Assembly (NCBI GenBank): GCA_011390935.1
Contig: JAABRL010000002.1
Location: 121,277 to 185,276 of the forward strand
Direction: 5' to 3'
DNA: 64,000 bases
DNA from: Gemmatimonas sp.
GTDB taxonomy: Bacteria; Gemmatimonadota; Gemmatimonadetes; Gemmatimonadales; Gemmatimonadaceae
The position numbers and the translations under genes were made by a program. The notes under the pieces are model-generated. The model was not told the origin of the DNA. It searched no databases and saw only the letters and a list, made by a program, of their open reading frames with translations. The first letter of the stretch is position 1. Every line of letters begins with the position of its first letter. Shown piece by piece: positions 8,735 to 17,809 of this stretch.

Positions 8735-10184
8735 CAGCCGGTGCCGTCGTGCCGGCGCGACTCAGCGAATCGGCCACGCGCGCCGCGCGCTCGCGATTGA
8801 GAATCACCTTGCTGAGGCGCGAGCGCGGAAGCTCCCAGTCGGGCTTTGTCCAGCCGCTGCGCTCGATGGCGGACGGGCCGCCGCTCGCCGGACGCAGCGC
8901 GCCCTCGAACTCGGCGAACTTGGAGCCGGGATTCCACAGCGCCCAGCTCTTCGCGCCAGCATCGTACGTGCCTTGAATCTGCGCACGCAGCTCGGCGGCG
9001 CCATACGTGGCGCCACGAATGCTCATGGCCTCGAGCCAGGGCATCACTTCGCCCACGGGCTTGCCCGTGGAGTCACGCACGAAGTTCGCGCGCTCCACCG
9101 CATCGGTGATCGCCAGACGTACGATCTGATACGGGTTGGCGATCGGCTTCGCAAAGCCGTACAAGCCGGCCGCGTAGTGCGACGGGTACACCATGGGCAG
9201 CACGGCATCGGCCACGGAAACGATCTTCTCCATGTGCTGTCCGATCTCCACGTCGCCTTCGAGGTGCGTCACCAGTCCGAAGATGTCGGCGGTGACAGGC
9301 ACGTTGTACTCGGCGAGCTGTTCCTTGCTGTAGGCAATGAAGTTGCGGATGTTGTCGGCGCGCGAGACGCTGTCGCTTCCGGGATAGCGCATCACCGCGC
9401 GTGCGCTGTTCGTCACGTCGGGAAAGCGCACGTAGTCCCACTGCAGCTCGCCGAAGCCCATATCCAGCGCTTCCTTCGCGATGGCAATGTTGTAATCCCA
9501 TACGCGCTTGTCGTACGGATTCACCCACGGGCCGCCCTTGTTGTCCTTCCACACGCTGCCGTTCGCGTGGCGGATCGCCAGCTCGGGCTTCTTCTCGGCG
9601 AGCATGCGATCCTTGAACACCACGATGCGCGCGATCGAGAAGATGCCGTGGGCGTTGAGCGTATCGATGAGCGCCGGCAGCCACTTCGTGGCGGGCCGCG
9701 TGTGCGCGCCGATTTCGAGCGCGAGCGGGATCTTCGTCTCGGAATACGACAGGAACGTGTCGGACTCCTTGATATCGATGATCATCGCGTTGATTTCGGT
9801 CTCATCGGCAATGCGGATGAGATTCTCCATGCGCGAGCGCGAGCCGGAGGCCCAGGCGTTCACGTACAGTGCGCGCACCGAATCGGGACGCGCAACTCGG
9901 CGCGAGAGCCGCGCGGTGCGCGACGTATCCGACGCGGCGAATGCCACATCGGCGATCGCGGTGTCGGTCGCGAGTGCCGTGTCATTCACTCCCGCGCTCT
10001 CGCCATCGATACGTGCTGTCGTGTCGGACGCGATGTCGCGTCCTGCCGTCTCCGACTCGGCGGTGGAGCAGCCCGCAAGCAGCACCATCGCACTGAGCAG
10101 CACGCACCATGACACACGCGAACTGGCGGTGCGCGCGGCCGCATCACGACTGCGGGCAGCTCGCTGCAGCGCCGTTTCCATCAT
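8712..10184 (-). CDS. DUF4015 glycosyl-hydrolase-like lipoprotein
   Basis: A 490-residue lipoprotein (lipobox LLAGC around residue 40) carrying the DUF4015 putative glycoside hydrolase domain. The barrel begins at RALYVNAWASGS and continues through MIIDIKESD, FSIARIVVFKD, LQWDYVRFPD, VTADIFGLVT and VLPMVYPSHY. Conserved acidic residues in the DIKE and WDYVRFPD segments are candidates for catalysis. The family is thought to act on cell-wall or exopolysaccharide substrates, but the activity is not established. The stop lies inside the last codons of the convergent hydrolase gene (23-bp tail overlap). I placed the start at the first ATG of ATGATG at 10184 rather than a longer frame, because this places a basic n-region and hydrophobic stretch before the lipobox. 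Confidence 0.85.
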   Translation of the reverse strand: MMETALQRAARSRDAAARTASSRVSWCVLLSAMVLLAGCSTAESETAGRDIASDTTARIDGESAGVNDTALATDTAIADVAFAASDTSRTARLSRRVARPDSVRALYVNAWASGSRSRMENLIRIADETEINAMIIDIKESDTFLSYSETKIPLALEIGAHTRPATKWLPALIDTLNAHGIFSIARIVVFKDRMLAEKKPELAIRHANGSVWKDNKGGPWVNPYDKRVWDYNIAIAKEALDMGFGELQWDYVRFPDVTNSARAVMRYPGSDSVSRADNIRNFIAYSKEQLAEYNVPVTADIFGLVTHLEGDVEIGQHMEKIVSVADAVLPMVYPSHYAAGLYGFAKPIANPYQIVRLAITDAVERANFVRDSTGKPVGEVMPWLEAMSIRGATYGAAELRAQIQGTYDAGAKSWALWNPGSKFAEFEGALRPASGGPSAIERSGWTKPDWELPRSRLSKVILNRERAARVADSLSRAGTTAPAATTPTTP

Positions 10185-10326
10185 CGACTCACGCCACTGA
10201 CTTGCGGCGACACGCTGCGCAGACACACTGACTCCGATCCTGAATCGTGAACCTTCGGGTGGCGCGTACTGCTCGGCGCCGTATGCAGGGAAAGCTAGTG
10301 ACGGCGCAGCGCAGCGATATTGTCCC

Positions 10327-11346
10327 CTAACCATCGCGCAGCCAGACCGACACGTACTCGGCCCGCCAGCGCGGGTCGTACCGCGGTTCGGTGGGGCCGG
10401 GGGCGCCACAGGGTGCACCGCGCGGCCAGCGGAGGTACAGGGTGCGAGAGATGTCCGATCCTGGCGCGTAGGCCTCGACCATCTCGATATCCGACGCGCG
10501 CAGGGCGTCAAACGGGAAGCCGGGGCGAGCGCGACCGTTCACGAACACGCAGGTGGTGCGCATGATGCGAACGCCGCTTCGCAGCCCGCTTCGGGACTCG
10601 TTGTACGCCTCCTTGGCCGAGAGCGCGCCGGAGCGCCGCAGGTCATCGCCGCTCACCACCACGGAGCGCGTGCCCGACATCTTGAGCCGCAGCTGCAGGT
10701 CCTTCATGTCGATGTAGTCCTTTGGCGCCGGATTGGCCGTATCCATGGGGACATCGAACTCCACATAGCGGCCAGTGCCCACGTCAGCCGAGCGGAGCGC
10801 GGGCAGAAAGCCATCGCGTTCGATGCGCACGACCGCGGTGCGCCCGCGGGGCATCTCGAGCGCGAAGGTGCCGGAGGTGTCGGTGCGCACGATCGAATCG
10901 GTGCCGAGCAGCTGGATGCGGGCATCGGCGAGTGGCGCGAGTTGCCGCGCATCGTACACCACGCCGCGCACCCCCGTCCACCGTGCGGACACCAGCACCG
11001 AGTCCAGCTGGGTCGGGCGCTCCTGCAGGACGATCTCGCGATACTCGCCGTCGATGGTGAGCTGGATCACCTCGGACACCGGCGTGAAGCCGATGCGCAT
11101 GACGGTGAGCGTCCAGCGTCCATCGCGCAGTCCCGTGTAACGAAAGCGACCGGCATTGTCGGTGCGCGTGACCAGCGTTTCGTCCTCGCGCGTGAGTCGT
11201 ACGGTCACGCCGGCAAGCGGTGCGCCGTCGGGGTCGCTAACGCGCCCGGTCACGGCACGCGGCGCGTCCTGTGCGGAAGCGCTCGGAGTCCACGCGAGCG
11301 TCAGGAGCAGCGCCAGCAGGAACGGAACGGGTCGCGGAGCGTGCAT
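10327..11346 (-). CDS. Secreted carboxypeptidase-regulatory-domain / TonB plug-like protein
   Basis: A 339-residue protein with a Sec signal (MHAPRPVPFLLALLLTLAW, cleavage near SASAQ). Two carboxypeptidase regulatory-like (CarboxypepD_reg) beta-sandwich domains follow: VTGRVSDPDGAPLAGVTVRL near residues 30-110 and a second, GVVYDARQLAPLADARIQL, near 130-200. The C-terminal third (DLRRSGALSAKEAYNESRSG, then CVFVNGR and IEMVEAYAPGSD) resembles the plug of a TonB receptor, but no beta-barrel follows, so this is a stand-alone plug-like or surface protein. I chose the ATG at 11346 because it begins the signal peptide; upstream in-frame sequence overlaps the preceding gene. A strong hairpin separates it from the Asp-box gene, suggesting its own promoter. 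Confidence 0.8.
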   Translation of the reverse strand: MHAPRPVPFLLALLLTLAWTPSASAQDAPRAVTGRVSDPDGAPLAGVTVRLTREDETLVTRTDNAGRFRYTGLRDGRWTLTVMRIGFTPVSEVIQLTIDGEYREIVLQERPTQLDSVLVSARWTGVRGVVYDARQLAPLADARIQLLGTDSIVRTDTSGTFALEMPRGRTAVVRIERDGFLPALRSADVGTGRYVEFDVPMDTANPAPKDYIDMKDLQLRLKMSGTRSVVVSGDDLRRSGALSAKEAYNESRSGLRSGVRIMRTTCVFVNGRARPGFPFDALRASDIEMVEAYAPGSDISRTLYLRWPRGAPCGAPGPTEPRYDPRWRAEYVSVWLRDG

Positions 11347-11382
11347 GAGGCGCTGCTCGTGTGCGGGAGGGAGGGACCAATG

Positions 11383-11422
11383 CACCAACCGCCGGCGCCC
11401 CAAGGGGAACCGGCGGTTGGTG
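11383..11422 (-). terminator. 13-bp hairpin after the Asp-box gene
   Basis: Perfect 13-bp inverted arms at 11383-11395 and 11410-11422 enclose a 14-base loop that can pair further (CCCC with GGGG). It lies 28 bp past the stop of the 1013-residue gene. There is no strong T-run, so intrinsic termination is likely but not certain. Confidence 0.55.
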
Positions 11423-11449
11423 ATACCCGTCACGGGACTGCGCGTTCGA

Positions 11450-14400
11450 TCAGTCCATGCGCGTCGGCGGCCCGATCGCGCGGTTGATCGCGGCGGTGGC
11501 CTCGTCGAGCTCCTTGCGCAGGACGTCGGCGCGTTCGATCGCATCGCGGCCCACCTTCTGGTCCACGCGCGTCGTCATGCCTGAGAGGTACTGAATGTGC
11601 GCCTGCAAGCCTGGCTTGCCGTAGCGCACGGGCTGTGTGAGCAGCTGGCCGTGCAGCACTTCCTTCACCTTGGCGAGCGAGTCGGCGGCCGGCGCCCCCG
11701 CTGCGGCAAGACGCGTTTCGGCCTGACGCGCGCGGGCAATGAGCGCGTTCACCTCGGTCACCATGGCCCGCGTGCGCACGTTGTGCGCGAACTGCTCCTG
11801 CAGATCGGCGGCGGTGTACCCCTCGGCGGCGAGCCGCGGATCGATTTCCACCGTGAGCGGCACCGTCTTCGTGAGACCACCAACGGCTACGGTTACCGTG
11901 TAGTCGCCCGGCGGCGCGCCGAAGCCGTTCTGGTGCTGCACACCCCACGTGAAGCGGTTGAAGCCCGCGTTCGCCGAGACGAGGTTGAGCACCGGCGCGG
12001 CGGGAGCCGCGGGGCCACCGCGTCCGACCATCATGGCCTGCTCCGCCTCTTCGTCCGCGTCGGCCGGCCGACGGCCACGCGGCGGCGCCGGCGGCATCAC
12101 GCCGCTCTTGTACGTGTTCACCACCTGTCCGCGTGCATCACGGATTTCAACACGCACGGTATCAACCGGCGCGCTCGACAGGTGGTAGTCGATCTGCGGG
12201 CCGAAATACTGCGCGGCCGCACCCGTCGTGCGCACACCGGCGCGGGGGGCATACACGTGCAGCGCTTCGGCGTGCGTGTTCGCGCCGAGCGAATGCAGCG
12301 CCGTCACGTTATGGAAGATCCAGTTGCCACGCCCCTGCGTGGCCACGATCAGATCCTTGTTGTGCACGAGGATCTGATTGATCGGAATCTGCGGCATGTT
12401 CAGGTTGAACGGCTGCCAATTCGCGCCATTGTCGAACGAGATGTACAGGCCGAACTCGGTGCCGGCGTACAGCAGCCCTTCCCGATCCGGATCTTCACGC
12501 ACCACGCGCGTGGGGGTGTCACCCGCGATGCCGTTCTTGCCGTTGGTGAGCTTCGTCCAGGTCTGGCCGTAGTCGTCGGTGCGATAGATGTACGGCGCGT
12601 AGTCACCGAGCAGGTAGCGATACGTGGCGAAGTACGCCGAGCCTGGGCGATGCGGTGAGGCTTCCACCCACGCCACGCGGCCACCCTTCTCCAGATCCTT
12701 TGGCGTGATGTCCGTCCACGTCTTGCCACCATCGCGCGTGATGTGGAACGGGCCGTCATTGGCACCCGTCCAGATCACGCCTGCTTCGTGCGGCGACTCG
12801 GTAATGGCGTACAGCGTGCTGTAGAACTCTTCACCCGTGACGTCGCGCGTGATCGGCTGTCCGCTTGCGCCCTGCCGGTGGTCCTGCGGGTACCAGGTGA
12901 GGTCGGGGGAAATCTTTTCCCACGTCACACCCTTGTCGCGTGTGCGGTGCACGTACTGCGTGCCGTAGTACAGCACCGACGGATCGTGCGGCGACAGCGC
13001 CATCGGCGCGGTGCGCTGAATGCGGAAAATGAGATCCTGCCCGGCGTTGCCGTACAGCGACTGCCCACCGATCCAGTAGTTGCGCGTCTGGCGCGTCTCG
13101 GTGTTCATCACCGCGAACTGTCCCTTGCACGAGCCGTAGATCACGTTCGGCTCGGCGGGGTGCGGAATGATGGGGCCGGTTTCGCAACCAGGCCCGGTCT
13201 GGAGTGCCGACGCATCGAACGGATTGGCGACGCTCGACCACATCCAGGTGCTGTTGTCCTGCTGCGCCGAGTACAGGTTGTACGGGAAGCGGTTGTCGGG
13301 CCATACGCCGTAGAACTCGGCCGTGGGCTGATTGCGCTGCGTACTCCACGTGCGACCACCGTCGAACGACACGTTGGCGCCGCCATCGTTGGCCTGCACC
13401 ATCGTCTGCCCGTTGGTGGGGTTGATCCAGATGTCGTGGTTGTCGCCGTGCGGCGTGGGGAACGACGTCATCGTCTTGCCACCGTCGGTGGACTTGTAGA
13501 AGCCCTCCGCGCCGGCGTACACGACATCGGCGTTGGTGGGATCGGCTCCGATCGTGGTGTAGTAGAACGGACGCGTGATGAGTCCGGGGGTGGTGTTCAC
13601 CACCTGCCACGTCGCGCCCGCGTCGTCGGAGCGGTACAGGCCGCCGCCGGGCTCGGCTTCCACCAGCAGGTAGATGCGCTCGGGGTTCGCGGCCGTCACC
13701 GCCATGTTGCCCTTGCCGATGAGGTTGTTCGGCAGGCCGGTGCCCGTCTTGCGGAACGTCACGCCGCCATCGGTGCTCTTGTAGAATCCGCCTTCACGCG
13801 AACCGGAGATGATCGTCCACGGCTTGCGCTCGAGGCGCGCCATCCACGCGTAGACGGTGTTCGGATCACCCGGCTTGAGTTCCACATCGGATGCGCCGGT
13901 ACTGTCGTTCAGGTAGAGCGTCTTGCGCCACGTCTTGCCGGCGTCGGTGGTCTTGAAGATGCCGCGCTCGGTGTTGCGCTTGAACAGATCGCCAGTGGCG
14001 GAGACCCACGCCGTGTTCGGATCGGTGGGGTGCACACGCAGGGCGCCGATCTGGCCGGCATTGTACAAGCCGGCAAAGCTCCACGTCTCGCCGGCATCGG
14101 TGCTGCGATACACACCGCGGCCCGTGGACACGTTGCTGCGCGCGCCATCGGAGCCGGTGCCCAGCCAGATCACGTTGGGGTCGCTGTCGGCCACGGTGAT
14201 CGCGCCCATGGAGCCGAGCGGGATCTTGCCGTCGGTGATGGGCTGCCAGCTCTCGCCGCCATCGGTGGTGCGAAAGAGGCCACCGCTGGCGACGCCCATG
14301 TAGAAGGTGCGCGGCTGGGACGGCACACCCGCCACAGCCGTCACGCGGCCGCCCACGGAATGGCCGGCGTGTCGGAACGACATGCCCGCGAAGGCGGCCG

Positions 14401-14491
14401 GGTTGACCCCCGGCGCGGCCTGCGCCGAGAGCGACGCGGCGGTGCACAGAGCCAGCGTGAGGGATGCTGTGAAGGTTCTGCCTATCATCAC
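11450..14491 (-). CDS. Giant secreted Asp-box (VPS10/BNR-like) repeat protein
   Basis: A 1013-residue exported protein with signal MMIGRTFTASLTLALCTAAS and cleavage near SAQA. It contains at least ten Asp-box motifs of the form S/T-x-D-x-G-x-T-W, for example STDAGETW, TTDAGKTW, STDGGVTF, SDDAGATW, SFDGGRTW, TRDKGVTW, TRDGGKTW and TDDYGQTW. These mark beta-propeller blades of the sortilin/VPS10 and sialidase-like class. After the propellers (to about residue 720) comes a beta-rich region with PPGDYTV, then an alpha-helical C-terminal segment. Such proteins are often labelled glycosyl hydrolase, but no sialidase catalytic Arg triad or Tyr can be assigned here; a binding role is equally possible. 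The second member of the family is at 45685-48990. Confidence 0.88.
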   Translation of the reverse strand: MMIGRTFTASLTLALCTAASLSAQAAPGVNPAAFAGMSFRHAGHSVGGRVTAVAGVPSQPRTFYMGVASGGLFRTTDGGESWQPITDGKIPLGSMGAITVADSDPNVIWLGTGSDGARSNVSTGRGVYRSTDAGETWSFAGLYNAGQIGALRVHPTDPNTAWVSATGDLFKRNTERGIFKTTDAGKTWRKTLYLNDSTGASDVELKPGDPNTVYAWMARLERKPWTIISGSREGGFYKSTDGGVTFRKTGTGLPNNLIGKGNMAVTAANPERIYLLVEAEPGGGLYRSDDAGATWQVVNTTPGLITRPFYYTTIGADPTNADVVYAGAEGFYKSTDGGKTMTSFPTPHGDNHDIWINPTNGQTMVQANDGGANVSFDGGRTWSTQRNQPTAEFYGVWPDNRFPYNLYSAQQDNSTWMWSSVANPFDASALQTGPGCETGPIIPHPAEPNVIYGSCKGQFAVMNTETRQTRNYWIGGQSLYGNAGQDLIFRIQRTAPMALSPHDPSVLYYGTQYVHRTRDKGVTWEKISPDLTWYPQDHRQGASGQPITRDVTGEEFYSTLYAITESPHEAGVIWTGANDGPFHITRDGGKTWTDITPKDLEKGGRVAWVEASPHRPGSAYFATYRYLLGDYAPYIYRTDDYGQTWTKLTNGKNGIAGDTPTRVVREDPDREGLLYAGTEFGLYISFDNGANWQPFNLNMPQIPINQILVHNKDLIVATQGRGNWIFHNVTALHSLGANTHAEALHVYAPRAGVRTTGAAAQYFGPQIDYHLSSAPVDTVRVEIRDARGQVVNTYKSGVMPPAPPRGRRPADADEEAEQAMMVGRGGPAAPAAPVLNLVSANAGFNRFTWGVQHQNGFGAPPGDYTVTVAVGGLTKTVPLTVEIDPRLAAEGYTAADLQEQFAHNVRTRAMVTEVNALIARARQAETRLAAAGAPAADSLAKVKEVLHGQLLTQPVRYGKPGLQAHIQYLSGMTTRVDQKVGRDAIERADVLRKELDEATAAINRAIGPPTRMD

Positions 14492-14572
14492 AAGGTCTCG
14501 CTTTGGGAAGGAAACGGAGGCCGCGCGCAGCGACCGCCGAACAACGTGGGCGCTGTGCGCCCATACTGGAAA

Positions 14573-17035
14573 TTACGCAGGCGACGGGGGAGCGTTGTCC
14601 GAGGGCACCCACGCCAGCGCCACGAACTGCACGTGCACATCACTGCGCTTGGGCTTGACGGTGACCTCGTCAAGCTGCTCGGCGAGGGCGTCGTAGGCCG
14701 CGGCTTCAAGCTGCAGCTCCTCGGCGATGCGAGCCTCGAGATCGGCCAGCTCCTGCTGCGCGGCCTCGAACGTCTCCGTGGCGCGGGCCACATTGCCGCT
14801 CTGCGACTGCGCGCGGCTCATGCTGCGCGCCGCCGTACCGGCCTTGCCGACGCTCGTGGCGCTGATCTTCTTCTTGCCGAACAGGGCGCCGAACACGGCG
14901 CTGCCGATCGAGATGGCGGAGTCGAGTTTGGCCTGCGTGGCGCGTGCCTCCTGCGCGCCAATCGCGGCCTGCGTACGGCGCACCTTTTCCTGCGCCGTCT
15001 GCACGCGCGTGGCGTACTTCTTTCGCACGGCGTCGAGGCGCGCATCGCTCGCCTCACGCGCTGCCATCTGCAGGCGTGCACGGAACGCGCCCTCGCTCTC
15101 CCCCACGTGCGACACGAGTTTGAGCGCCTTGCTCTGGAACAGCGTGACGCCGTGATTACTGCTCACGTACTGCTGCAGCGCGCGTGACCAGGCCGCATAA
15201 CTCTTCGGGTTCGCCGCGAGCGACGGCACCGGATCGAACGCCGAGCCGGGGCGCGGATCGCGCCCGAGCGCGTTCACCTCGATCTCGATGGCGTCGGCGG
15301 TGCTCCAGTCGAGCGCGAGCATGTGGTCGTCAAGCGGAACGAGCCACGCCTGACGTCGCTGTTCGGCGACCCCGAGGCGCGCCTGCGTGAAGGTCACGTC
15401 GGCCACGCCGAGCACGGCGGGCTGCCAGGCGGCGCCGGCGTCGCGCGAGGGCAGCCACACCTGCGTGATGTCGGGAGGTAGAATGGGTGGGCGGGCAATG
15501 TCCGCGCCGGCAGCCGTGCTGGTCGCGGTTGGTGCGATTGGTGCGGTCGCTGCCGCCGGTGCCCACACCGCCGCCTGCAGCGCGGCTGGTGTACTCGCGA
15601 CTGGGGCACTCGCCGCTGCCGTCGCCATCTCGCTCGCCCGCAGCTGACGGATCTGCTCGCGCGTCATCGGACCGGCGAGATACGACATCGCCCAGCGCGT
15701 CTCGAACGTGGTGGGCGCGTTCTCGTACACGCTGTGCATGAGAAACACGCGCTTGCCCAACCCCGAGATCGTGCGCTCCATCGCGCCCTTGTCAAACGGC
15801 GCTCCGCCGGATGCACCGGCCAGCCCGTCCATCACGCGCATCTTGTCGCGCTCGGTCTGCAGGCGACCAATGAACCAGAGGCCTGCGTTGGACAGCCCCT
15901 TGTAATCCAGATCCACCGGATTCTGCGTCGCCATCACCACGCCCAGTCCAAACGCACGCGCCTGCTTGAGCAGCGTGAGCAGCAGTTGCTTGGACGGCGG
16001 GTTCGCGATCGGTGGCATGTAGCCGAACAGTTCGTCGATGTACAAAATGGCGCGCAGTGAGCCGGTGCCAGGTTGCTGCCGCATCCACGCGATGATGTCG
16101 GCCAGCAGCATCGTCACGAAGAACATGCGCTCCGCGTCGCCCAGATGCGCGATCGACACCACGGACACACGCGGCTTGCCCGCCGGTGTGTAGAACAGCG
16201 ACGCCGCATCGAGCGGTTCGCCCTGCAGCCACGCCTGAAAGCCGGGGGCGGCGAGCAGATTGTTCAAGCGCATGGCGAACGCACTGCGATCCTTCGCCGG
16301 AAACACCGTGTCCACCGGCATCACGCCGATCTGCGCAAAGGGCGGCGACTGAATCGCGCCGATGAGCGTGGGCAGGTCGAGGTCGCGCCCCTCCTGCCAG
16401 GCGTTCGACAACAGATTCGACAGTAGAATGTGCTCGCGGCTGGTGATCGGATCGGCATCGATGCCCAGCAGCGCCAGCAGGCCGGTGGCGGTGGCGTTCA
16501 CACGCTCGGCAAACGCTTCGAGATCGTCGCGCACGGACGCCGGTGGCGCCGTGAAGCCGCGCAGCAGCGAGATCGGACGTCCTGCGCTTGAGCCTGGCGT
16601 GTAGATCGAGACGTCGGCGGCATCGCGCAGCCGCTGAATGCGCGCGCCGTCCTGCCCCCAGCTGGCCAACCCCTTCGTCCAGAGCGCAGCCTGCGCCTCG
16701 GCGAACTGATCGGGGTCCATGCCGGCCGTAGTGGCCTGCTGCGGGTCAACCCACGGCCGGAAGTCGCTGCCCTGCAGCGAAGGAAACGTGAGCGCGATGT
16801 TTCCGAGATCCCCCTTGGGGTCGATGGCGATCACCGGGATGTGATCGATGGCCGCCTCTTCGAGCAGGCCCACGCCGAGTCCGGTCTTGCCACTGCCCGT
16901 CATGCCGATGATGACGGCGTGCGTGGTGAAGTCCTTCGCGTCGACGAGCACGAGATCGTCGTGCCGGGTGCGGGTGTCGAGGTCGTATTCCTTGCCGAGA
17001 AAGAACGCGCCGAGTTTTTCGTATTCGTGGCTCAT
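14573..17035 (-). CDS. HerA/FtsK-type P-loop ATPase with C-terminal coiled coil
   Basis: An 820-residue cytoplasmic ATPase. The N-terminus (MSHEYEKLGAFFLGKEYD) leads into Walker A GMTGSGKTG (about 44-52), a conserved DPKGD strand and the Walker B region LYIDELFGYMPP. A later segment, MATQNPVDLDYKGLSNAGLW, is the usual sensor region of HerA-like translocases. An Ala/Pro-rich linker (about 480-530) separates this from a C-terminal half with a long charged coiled coil near 660-790. HerA-family ATPases move DNA or act as hexameric motors, but no NurA nuclease gene is adjacent. It is the last gene of a long minus-strand run, following DUF2071 by 9 bp. Confidence 0.85.
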   Translation of the reverse strand: MSHEYEKLGAFFLGKEYDLDTRTRHDDLVLVDAKDFTTHAVIIGMTGSGKTGLGVGLLEEAAIDHIPVIAIDPKGDLGNIALTFPSLQGSDFRPWVDPQQATTAGMDPDQFAEAQAALWTKGLASWGQDGARIQRLRDAADVSIYTPGSSAGRPISLLRGFTAPPASVRDDLEAFAERVNATATGLLALLGIDADPITSREHILLSNLLSNAWQEGRDLDLPTLIGAIQSPPFAQIGVMPVDTVFPAKDRSAFAMRLNNLLAAPGFQAWLQGEPLDAASLFYTPAGKPRVSVVSIAHLGDAERMFFVTMLLADIIAWMRQQPGTGSLRAILYIDELFGYMPPIANPPSKQLLLTLLKQARAFGLGVVMATQNPVDLDYKGLSNAGLWFIGRLQTERDKMRVMDGLAGASGGAPFDKGAMERTISGLGKRVFLMHSVYENAPTTFETRWAMSYLAGPMTREQIRQLRASEMATAAASAPVASTPAALQAAVWAPAAATAPIAPTATSTAAGADIARPPILPPDITQVWLPSRDAGAAWQPAVLGVADVTFTQARLGVAEQRRQAWLVPLDDHMLALDWSTADAIEIEVNALGRDPRPGSAFDPVPSLAANPKSYAAWSRALQQYVSSNHGVTLFQSKALKLVSHVGESEGAFRARLQMAAREASDARLDAVRKKYATRVQTAQEKVRRTQAAIGAQEARATQAKLDSAISIGSAVFGALFGKKKISATSVGKAGTAARSMSRAQSQSGNVARATETFEAAQQELADLEARIAEELQLEAAAYDALAEQLDEVTVKPKRSDVHVQFVALAWVPSDNAPPSPA

Positions 17036-17044
17036 GCGGACAAT

Positions 17045-17809
17045 TTACCGCGCGGGGCTGCGCTCCGTGCCGGGCACGTCGACGCCCGGGTACACCTGTA
17101 CCGAGGAGCCATCCGCGAGGAAGGTGGAGACGGGGGCCTGCGTGAGCGGCTCGACCCACGGCTGGCCGTAGAGCGAGGCGATATCGGCCTCCAGAAAGCA
17201 CTCCGCGAGCGGCACCACGTTCCACGGCGGATGCGCCACACGGTACTCCCGGGTGGCCCGCGGCCCGCGCGCCGTGTAGCCGTAATAGTGCTCGGCGATG
17301 AACTCCTCCGTGGATCCGCGGCGCATGGGGTGCGGGGCGTCGGCCGCCAGCGCAATCACGCGTTCCCACTTGCCGTCGCGCTGCCATTCGTAGAGCAGGG
17401 TGCGACGAGGACGCCCCTCGTCGTCGGCGATGCCGTCCACGTGCGCCTCGCGCATGGGCAGCGCTTCGTACGGCTCGCCGTACAGCTTGCGGGCCACGAG
17501 GGCGATGGCCGCGCGCGGGACCAGCTCCTTCACGAACACCACGCCGCGGCGCCACTCGCCCTCGGCGGTGCGTCGCCGCACGTAGAAGCGCAGGTTGACC
17601 TCGGGGAATGCGGTGTGGAACGGCACCGCAACTCCGCGGACTCGGACCTGTTCAAATCGGAACGCCACCACGCTGGCAAGCGCCTCGCCCTTCCAGAGGT
17701 CGAGCTCCACCCCCCGCGGGAGGTGGGTCTTGAGGAGCCGTTGGTCAACGGCCCAGCTGAGCATGATCAGGTCACGCCATGCGGCGGTCAGGAACGGGCG
17801 CGCGGCCAT
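17045..17809 (-). CDS. DUF2071 (YqjF-type) protein
   Basis: A 254-residue soluble protein of the DUF2071 family, an acetoacetate-decarboxylase-like fold. Features include the opening W-RDLIMLSWAVDQRLLKTHLP and the strands ALASVVAFRFEQVRV, FPEVNLRFYVR and GVVFVKELVPR, which are typical of the family. Biochemical function is unknown. The catalytic Lys of true acetoacetate decarboxylases cannot be assigned. Its ATG abuts the stop of the hybrid kinase gene with no gap, and it is followed closely by the HerA gene, so the three are probably cotranscribed. Confidence 0.85.
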   Translation of the reverse strand: MAARPFLTAAWRDLIMLSWAVDQRLLKTHLPRGVELDLWKGEALASVVAFRFEQVRVRGVAVPFHTAFPEVNLRFYVRRRTAEGEWRRGVVFVKELVPRAAIALVARKLYGEPYEALPMREAHVDGIADDEGRPRRTLLYEWQRDGKWERVIALAADAPHPMRRGSTEEFIAEHYYGYTARGPRATREYRVAHPPWNVVPLAECFLEADIASLYGQPWVEPLTQAPVSTFLADGSSVQVYPGVDVPGTERSPAR

